Positions 33,485-38,369 of a stretch of DNA of 38,369 bases are shown piece by piece (positions within the stretch are counted from its first letter, which is position 1; each line of letters opens with the position of its first letter). Made by a program: the position numbers and the translations under genes. The DNA is taken from NCBI RefSeq assembly GCF_025359345.1, contig NZ_JANYGQ010000019.1, positions 1 through 38,369 of the forward strand, read 5' to 3'. The stretch is from Mucilaginibacter sp. (lineage in GTDB: Bacteria; Bacteroidota; Bacteroidia; Sphingobacteriales; Sphingobacteriaceae). Under the pieces are notes generated by a model. It ran no database searches. It was given only the letters and a program-made list of their open reading frames with translations, and was not told the origin of the DNA.

Positions 33485-33949
33485 ATGAAATTTAAACCTG
33501 CAGCTTTAATAGCATTTTCAGTTATTATTTTTTTAATAGCCTGCAATGCTCCTGTAGAAAAGAAGGACGCCGCTAACCCTATCATTGGCACCTGGCGCCT
33601 GGTATCCGGCGCAACTATCAGTAAAGGCAAAACCGAGCAAACCAGCTACCCGAAAGACCAGCAGATGATAAAAATTATTAACGATACGCACTTTGCATTT
33701 TTAAACCACACCATGAACACCGCCAAGGATTCGTCAAACAAATTTGACGCGGGCGGCGGCGCTTACATCTTAAAAGGCGACCAGTACACCGAGCACCTTG
33801 ATTACTACAAAGACAAAGCCTGGGAAGGCAAACCATTCACCTTTACAGTTACTTTCAGCGGCGATACATTGATTCAAAAAGGTGTCGAAAAGGTAGAAGG
33901 TACCAATATTGACAGGGTGATTATCGAAAAATACCTGCGCGAAAAGTAG
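33485..33949 (+). CDS. Lipocalin-like lipoprotein (154 aa)
   Basis: The lipobox is FLIA-C with the lipidated Cys at residue 20. The mature protein begins IIGTWRLVSG, the typical first strand of the lipocalin-like DUF4488/DUF5004-type families. It ends with FTVTFSGDTLIQKG and DRVIIEKYLREK, again calycin-like. A Gly-rich turn (DAGGGAYILKGD) lies mid-barrel. The role is unknown; a small-molecule-binding outer-membrane lipoprotein is inferred. The gene converges with the cysteine synthase-like gene, with 2 bases between their stop codons. Confidence 0.88.
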   Translation: MKFKPAALIAFSVIIFLIACNAPVEKKDAANPIIGTWRLVSGATISKGKTEQTSYPKDQQMIKIINDTHFAFLNHTMNTAKDSSNKFDAGGGAYILKGDQYTEHLDYYKDKAWEGKPFTFTVTFSGDTLIQKGVEKVEGTNIDRVIIEKYLREK

Positions 33950-33951
33950 GC

Positions 33952-34890
33952 TTAATCAAACAGGCCGCTGCTCAAATATTTCATTCCCGAATCAACAGCC
34001 ACGGTTACCACTACATGGCCGGGACCCAGTTCTTTGGCAATTTGAAGAGCGGCTATTACATTCATACCCGTTGAGGTACCGGCAAATATGCCTTCTTTAG
34101 CGGCAAGTAATTTTGCCATGCTGCGGGCATCGGCTTCGTCAATGACTCTTACTTCATCGTAAAGTTTTTTGTCGAGAAACGGCGGCACAAAACCGACACC
34201 AATGCCGTCGATTTTGTGGCTGCCTTTTATCCCTTTTGATATCAACGGCGCAGATGCCGGCTCCAGAATTACCACTTTGGTAGCTGGGTTTGCTTTTTTT
34301 AATACTTTGGAAACACCCATTGCCATACCTGCGCTGCCGGCCGCTCCGCAGAAAACGTCTACCGGCGCATCCAGTTTGTCCAGTATTTCTTCTGCCATTT
34401 TGTTGTAGCCGTCAAGCACGTCGGGGTTATTAAACTGGTCGGTCAGGTAACCGCCCGATGCAGCGCTGATTTCATTTGCGCGGGCTATCATCTTTGGGAT
34501 GAGGTCGGGGGTGACTTTACCGCCGTCGCTGGGCATAATCTCCAGGTCGGCGCCAAAAATGCGCATGGTTTGCAGTTTCTCTTTGGCAAAAGCATCTGAT
34601 GAAATTACATGGAATTTATACCCCTTTACACTGCACACAAATGCAAGTGAAGTACCGGTGCTGCCACCTGTGCATTCCACAATGGTTGTCCCCGGTTTAA
34701 TGTCACCACGACGTTCGGCGTTTTCTATAACTGATAACGCCATCCGGTCTTTATAAGAGCCGGTGGGGTTATAATATTCAAGTTTTATATAGATATCTGC
34801 GCAATTTTCGGGAACGATATTTCTCAACTTAACCAACGGCGTGTTGCCGATGGCGGCAGTAATATTATCATTTTGCGGCATGTTATTCAT
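33952..34890 (-). CDS. PLP-dependent cysteine synthase-like enzyme (312 aa)
   Basis: The PLP lysine is Lys47 in NPTGSYKDRM. The phosphate-binding and substrate loop is TGGSTGTSL (74-82), and a FCGAAGSAG segment marks the cofactor phosphate site. This is the fold-type II CysK/CBS family, which forms L-cysteine or a related amino acid from O-acetylserine or O-phosphoserine. The NPTGSYKDR variant (against NPGGSVKDR in CysK) makes the exact reaction uncertain. The protein is cytoplasmic with no signal peptide. A -7 element match (RC of 34911-34918) lies 20 bases upstream of the ATG. There are no cysteine-pathway neighbours. Confidence 0.93.
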   Translation of the reverse strand: MNNMPQNDNITAAIGNTPLVKLRNIVPENCADIYIKLEYYNPTGSYKDRMALSVIENAERRGDIKPGTTIVECTGGSTGTSLAFVCSVKGYKFHVISSDAFAKEKLQTMRIFGADLEIMPSDGGKVTPDLIPKMIARANEISAASGGYLTDQFNNPDVLDGYNKMAEEILDKLDAPVDVFCGAAGSAGMAMGVSKVLKKANPATKVVILEPASAPLISKGIKGSHKIDGIGVGFVPPFLDKKLYDEVRVIDEADARSMAKLLAAKEGIFAGTSTGMNVIAALQIAKELGPGHVVVTVAVDSGMKYLSSGLFD

Positions 34891-34910
34891 AGGTAATCGT
34901 CGTTAATTAC

Positions 34911-34918
34911 CAAATGTA
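34911..34918 (-). promoter_or_regulatory. Candidate -7 element of the cysteine synthase-like gene
   Basis: The minus strand reads TACATTTG here, a full match to TAnnTTTG, with the ATG 20 bases further on. No TTG was found at the usual distance upstream, so the assignment is weak. Confidence 0.4.
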
Positions 34919-35016
34919 ATACACATCTTACAGAGTTGATATTACTTTTTGTGTAACTTCATAAATATTAAATTTCGTATTAACGAAAGCCAATTTACCT
35001 GTATAAAATAACATCT

Positions 35017-36372
35017 ATGGAAGAATCACGTCGCAAATTCATCAAACAGGCAACGCTTGCCGGCGCGGGCATTGTGCTCGCTAAAACTGGTTTCAGTGCT
35101 AAAAGCTATAAACGCATCATCGGCGCTAATGACAGGGTGCGCGTTGGGGTTGTTGGCTTTTCCGACAGGCACCGCAGTTCGCATCTGCCTAGCTTTATGA
35201 ACCATTACAAAGAACTTAACTTTGAAATAGCGGCCGTTTCAGATATATGGAAGCGCCGCCGGGAAGAGGGTGCCGCCGTCTGGAAAGAGAAAATGCAGAA
35301 CGATGTAAAGGCCTACCGCAATAATGAAGAATTGTACGACAGCAAAACGGTGGATGCTGTATTTATCAGTACAGCTGATTTTCAGCACGCGCGGCATGCC
35401 ATCGAGGCTGTAAAAGCAGGTTGCGATGCTTATGTTGAAAAGCCGTTTGCCGAAACGATGGAAGACAACCGGGCTGCGCTTAAAGCGGTGAAGGAGTCGG
35501 GTAAGATTGTGCAGATAGGTTCACAAAGGCGCAGCGGGGCAAATTACCATGCGGCCAACGATTTCATCCGTTCGGGTAAATTTGGGCCGATAACGATGGT
35601 CGAACTAACCTGGAATGTTAACCAGCCCGGCAGGTGGCGCCGGCCCGAATTATTGGGCGTGATAAAAGAAGAGGATACTGACTGGAAACGCTTTATCATG
35701 AACAGGCCCTACGAGCCGTTCAACCCGCGCATCTACCTTGAGTATCGCCTGTTTTGGCCATATTCTTCAGGCCTGCCCGGTCAGTGGATGAGTCACCAGA
35801 TTGATACGGTGCACTGGTTTACCGGCCTTAAACATCCGCGCAGCGTGGTGGCAAACGGCGGTATTTATATGTGGAAGGATGGACGCCGTAACTGGGATAC
35901 CATAACCGCCGCTTTTGATTACGGCCCGCTGGATGACCCGTCGACGGGTTTCCAGGTTACGTTTGGTTCACGCATGCACAATGGCGATGAGCACCCTGCC
36001 GAAATTTACTATTCAAATGGCGGCGAGCTGAACCTGATAAATAATACCGTTTCGCCAGCCGGTGGGCTAACGCAAAAAATGGCAGCAGCCATGAATATGC
36101 AGGCCAACCTATTGCCCGAATTGAGCCTGGCAAATACCGAAAAAGTTGTGGCATCGGCCAATACCGGCGGCGACATACTCACCTCGAACCATGTACGCAA
36201 CTGGATGGAATGCGTGCGCAGCCGTAAGGAACCGAACGCCCCTGTTGAAGCGGGATACAGCCACTCAATAGCTAACATCATGACCAATGCCGCAGTACAT
36301 ACCGGCTATAAGGCAACCTTCGATGAAAAAACACAGGAAGTAATGGCCAATGGCAAAGTATTTAAATATTGA
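35017..36372 (+). CDS. Gfo/Idh/MocA-family oxidoreductase with Tat signal (451 aa)
   Basis: The N-terminus (ESRRKFIKQATLAGAGIVLA) is a twin-arginine signal, so the folded, cofactor-bound enzyme is exported. The Rossmann domain (about 38-160) has VRVGVVGFSDR with a variant of the usual GxGxxG, then DAVFISTADFQHARHA and DAYVEKPFAETMED. The EKP lysine is the conserved active-site Lys. The C-terminal substrate domain includes QWMSHQIDTVHWFTG with the conserved His motif. NAD(P)-dependent sugar or sugar-acid oxidation is typical. The stop overlaps the next ATG by one base (TGATG), so it is translationally coupled to the PmoA-like gene. Confidence 0.94.
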   Translation: MEESRRKFIKQATLAGAGIVLAKTGFSAKSYKRIIGANDRVRVGVVGFSDRHRSSHLPSFMNHYKELNFEIAAVSDIWKRRREEGAAVWKEKMQNDVKAYRNNEELYDSKTVDAVFISTADFQHARHAIEAVKAGCDAYVEKPFAETMEDNRAALKAVKESGKIVQIGSQRRSGANYHAANDFIRSGKFGPITMVELTWNVNQPGRWRRPELLGVIKEEDTDWKRFIMNRPYEPFNPRIYLEYRLFWPYSSGLPGQWMSHQIDTVHWFTGLKHPRSVVANGGIYMWKDGRRNWDTITAAFDYGPLDDPSTGFQVTFGSRMHNGDEHPAEIYYSNGGELNLINNTVSPAGGLTQKMAAAMNMQANLLPELSLANTEKVVASANTGGDILTSNHVRNWMECVRSRKEPNAPVEAGYSHSIANIMTNAAVHTGYKATFDEKTQEVMANGKVFKY

Positions 36373-37421
36373 TGATGAACAGCTTTAAGCAATTGAGTTT
36401 TGCTGCCGCGATAGCCTTGCTGCCGTGTTTAGCCATTGCCCAGAATAATGAGCCGGTGAAGGTTGTAAAGTCAGTCACCGAAAACAGGGTCGACGTATCA
36501 ATTGGTGGGAAGCCCTTTACAAGTTTCCTTTATCCAGACAGTTTGGAAAAGCCGGTGCTGTTTCCGCTCCGAGCATCAAACGGTACGGTTGTTACCCGTG
36601 GGTTTCCGCTTGCACCCAACCCAGGCGAGCCAACCGACCACCCCCATCACATCGGCCTGTGGTTTAATTTCGAAAATGTAAACGGGCTCGATTTCTGGAA
36701 TAACTCGTACGCTATCCCTGCAAATAAAAAAAGCCAGTATGGCTGGATACGTACCGATAAGATATTGGAGACATCAAGCGGCAAGAAAGGGAAACTCACC
36801 TATCATGCCAATTGGACAAATCAGCAAAAGGATGTTCTTTTGGAAGAAACCACCCATTTTGAGTTTAGCGGTGATAAAAACCAACGAGTGATAGACCGGA
36901 TTACGACATTAACAGCAAAAGTTGATGTTGTTTTTAATGACGCAAAAGACGGTATGCTGGGTTTACGCCTGGCACACGAATTACAAATGCCGACTACCGA
37001 AGATCAGAAATTCACCGATAATAAAGGCAATGTAACCACAGTAAAAGGCGGCACCCACCACGTTGCAAATGGCAACTACCTAACCAGCGCCGGTAAAACC
37101 GGCAACGATGCCTGGAGCACCCGCGGCGTTTGGTGCAAAGTTTATGGCAAAATGGGCGCCGATTCGGTGAGCATAGCTATTATTGATCACCCTAGAAACG
37201 CGAATTATCCTACATTTTGGCATGCCAGGGGGTATGGTTTATTTGCAGCAAACCCGCTTGGTGAAAAGATATTTACAAATGGGAAATCTGAAAAGAATTT
37301 GAGTTTGAAAAAGGGGGAATCGGTGACGTTTAGGTATAGGATTGTGATAAGCAGCGGAGGGAGCACGATAAGTGTGAATGAGCTTAATGAGCGTGCGAGA
37401 GTGTTTGGGAACAGTAATTGA
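36372..37421 (+). CDS. PmoA-like (DUF6807) exported protein (349 aa)
   Basis: The ATG at 36372 is preferred; it overlaps the oxidoreductase stop (TGATG), and a TTG one codon earlier is less likely. A signal peptide (SFKQLSFAAAIALLPCLAIA) is cleaved near AQ. The mature protein has the signature of the 'methane oxygenase PmoA' family (DUF6807): PTDHPHHIGLWF near residue 90, LAHELQMP, STRGVWCKVYGKM, and NYPTFWHARGYGLFAANPLG near the C-terminus. The His-rich motif could bind a metal. These proteins are not methane monooxygenase subunits. They are found beside Gfo/Idh/MocA enzymes in Bacteroidota sugar loci, as here, and a catalytic or carbohydrate-binding role is inferred. Confidence 0.93.
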   Translation: MMNSFKQLSFAAAIALLPCLAIAQNNEPVKVVKSVTENRVDVSIGGKPFTSFLYPDSLEKPVLFPLRASNGTVVTRGFPLAPNPGEPTDHPHHIGLWFNFENVNGLDFWNNSYAIPANKKSQYGWIRTDKILETSSGKKGKLTYHANWTNQQKDVLLEETTHFEFSGDKNQRVIDRITTLTAKVDVVFNDAKDGMLGLRLAHELQMPTTEDQKFTDNKGNVTTVKGGTHHVANGNYLTSAGKTGNDAWSTRGVWCKVYGKMGADSVSIAIIDHPRNANYPTFWHARGYGLFAANPLGEKIFTNGKSEKNLSLKKGESVTFRYRIVISSGGSTISVNELNERARVFGNSN

Positions 37422-37442
37422 TTACAATTTTATTTCTGATTC

Positions 37443-37997
37443 GTGTTTAATTTATATTTAAGAAGCAAAAGAAAGCTGCGATGGATAGCCACAATCGGCT
37501 ACCTTGCTATTATTTTATTTACCACTTCCCCAATATTATCTGTAGTGTTGGCCGCTACTATAGCTGATAATCACGGATGTGCACTCAACGAAGGCGGTGT
37601 GAACCCATGCGTAATCGGGGGAGCGGACTATGGAGGATTATTATATAATATGGGGGTATTGGGGTGGTTCGCTATGGCTTCGATTCCATTGGGTATTGTT
37701 GGATTTATAGTATTGACGATAAAAGTAAGGGACGGGAGCAGGTTCCTAAACCAAGGCACCTGGTATGCCATGTGCGATCTTAAGAATTTAACAGCTAACC
37801 AATTTGATGGACGCCTTTTTCTGGAAGCTGATGTTGATCATGACGGAGAAAAAAAGCGACTACAAATATTCTTCAAAAATATAACCGAACAACGGAAGTT
37901 TACTAATCACCGGGGAACTTATATTGGCGGGCTGCTGAAAGATGACAACAATGTTGGCACACCGGTTCTATATAACGCGATAGTGACTTCAACATAA
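37443..37997 (+). CDS. Small membrane protein of unknown function (184 aa)
   Basis: The frame starts at GTG (37443); no ATG offers an alternative before the first membrane helix. Two membrane segments lie at about 15-38 and 69-93. Between them is a Cys-containing loop (NHGCALNEGGVNPCVIGGAD) of a kind seen in a widespread family of small membrane proteins with a 'CALNEGGVNPC' core. A soluble C-terminal part (about 95-184) with EADVDHDGEKKRLQIFF follows. It lies 21 bases after the PmoA-like stop on the same strand but looks unrelated in role. The start codon is the weakest point. Confidence 0.75.
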   Translation: MFNLYLRSKRKLRWIATIGYLAIILFTTSPILSVVLAATIADNHGCALNEGGVNPCVIGGADYGGLLYNMGVLGWFAMASIPLGIVGFIVLTIKVRDGSRFLNQGTWYAMCDLKNLTANQFDGRLFLEADVDHDGEKKRLQIFFKNITEQRKFTNHRGTYIGGLLKDDNNVGTPVLYNAIVTST

Positions 37998-38096
37998 AAA
38001 TGTTATTCTAACGCAAAAGAAATACTCCCCCCCCAGAAATTCTGCGTGATCCCAGGTTTGAGGAACCCGGCAGCGCCACTGACAACAAACCGCCAT

Positions 38097-38130
38097 AAAA
38101 CAAGAAACCCCTGGTTCATAGAACTAAGGG
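38097..38130 (-). terminator. Second terminator behind the truncated 5S copy
   Basis: The hairpin CCCCTGGTTC-ATA-GAACTAAGGG (38108-38130) has the U-tract from the complement of 38097-38107. It is a diverged copy of the terminator at 38231-38264, with three or four changes that keep the stem. Confidence 0.8.
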
Positions 38131-38144
38131 TCTTGATAAGATTT

Positions 38145-38222
38145 GGCACCGACCTACTCTCCCATCCGCTGACTAGCGGACAGTACCATCGGCTCTGGCG
38201 GGCTTAACTTCTTTGTTTGGCA
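38145..38222 (-). pseudogene. Truncated, diverged 5S rRNA copy
   Basis: This copy matches the 3' two thirds of the 5S gene at 38279-38369 (GGCACCGACCTACTCTCCCA, then CAGTACCATCGGCTCTGGCG and GGCTTAACTTCTTTG). It stops at the position where the intact gene continues to its 5' part. The helix IV region differs: here TCCGCT-GACT-AGCGGA forms a 6-bp stem, against ATTTTACTG in the intact gene. About 78 nt remain of a normal length near 110, so it is probably not functional as 5S. Confidence 0.8.
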
Positions 38223-38230
38223 AGGGTTAT

Positions 38231-38264
38231 AAAACAAGAAACCCCTAGTTCACTGAACTAAGGG
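38231..38264 (-). terminator. rRNA operon terminator
   Basis: On the minus strand CCCTTAGTTC-AGT-GAACTAGGGG forms a 10-bp stem (one G-U) ending in TTTCTTGTTTT. It lies 14 bases past the 3' end of the 5S gene. It is repeated at 38097-38130, exactly 134 bases to the left. Confidence 0.9.
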
Positions 38265-38278
38265 TCTTGATAAGATTT

Positions 38279-38369
<91 letters not shown>

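Noticed and set aside
38027..38034. Run of eight C, possible phase-variation tract
   Set aside because: It lies in intergenic DNA, not in a gene or between promoter elements that could be recognised, and is a single run.

Overview
The window looks like chromosomal DNA of a Bacteroidota member, most likely family Sphingobacteriaceae and close in style to Mucilaginibacter or Pedobacter (inference; no database was searched). The signs are many short MKK-type signal peptides ending in AQ, TonB receptors with CarboxypepD_reg-like N-termini, a DUF4249 lipoprotein, GH127, Gfo/Idh/MocA plus PmoA-like proteins, weak Shine-Dalgarno signals, and promoters of the Bacteroidota type (TTG, 19-23 bases, TAnnTTTG).

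Region 1 (1-8493, all minus strand) is a run of nine exported proteins. An OmpA-family protein and a lipoprotein come first, then seven secreted proteins of unknown function, one with a probable beta-trefoil domain and the last cut by the window edge. Diverging from it (8654-11262, plus) is a TPR histidine kinase with a NarL-type regulator. A decayed HUH (IS200/RAYT-like) transposase lies at 11295-11771 between two inverted arms, each with two small palindromes.

Region 2 (11967-20747) holds an ECF sigma factor with a membrane partner (plus), then minus-strand genes: a CPBP protease, a class C beta-lactamase-like hydrolase, and a four-gene set read in the order LytS-like kinase, LytTR regulator, TonB receptor, DUF4249 lipoprotein.

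Region 3 (21003-33253) holds a GH127 glycosidase and a minus-strand ECF sigma / anti-sigma / twin DUF4097 operon. Next come an M1 metallopeptidase and a possible tRNA-shaped small RNA with its own promoter and terminator. They are followed by a secreted protein with a permuted papain-like His/Cys arrangement and a probable metal-related set: HMBD lipoprotein, TonB receptor and small Cys-containing membrane protein.

Region 4 (33485-38369) holds a lipocalin-like lipoprotein, a cysteine synthase-like enzyme, a Gfo/Idh/MocA oxidoreductase coupled to a PmoA-like protein, and a small membrane protein. The right edge is the 3' end of an rRNA operon on the minus strand. It has an incomplete 5S gene, a terminator, a truncated and diverged second 5S copy, and a second terminator.

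No complete mobile element, CRISPR array or obvious defence system was seen. The best candidates for something undescribed are the exported orphan cluster, the tRNA-like RNA at 28331-28496, and the transposase remnant with its paired palindromic arms.
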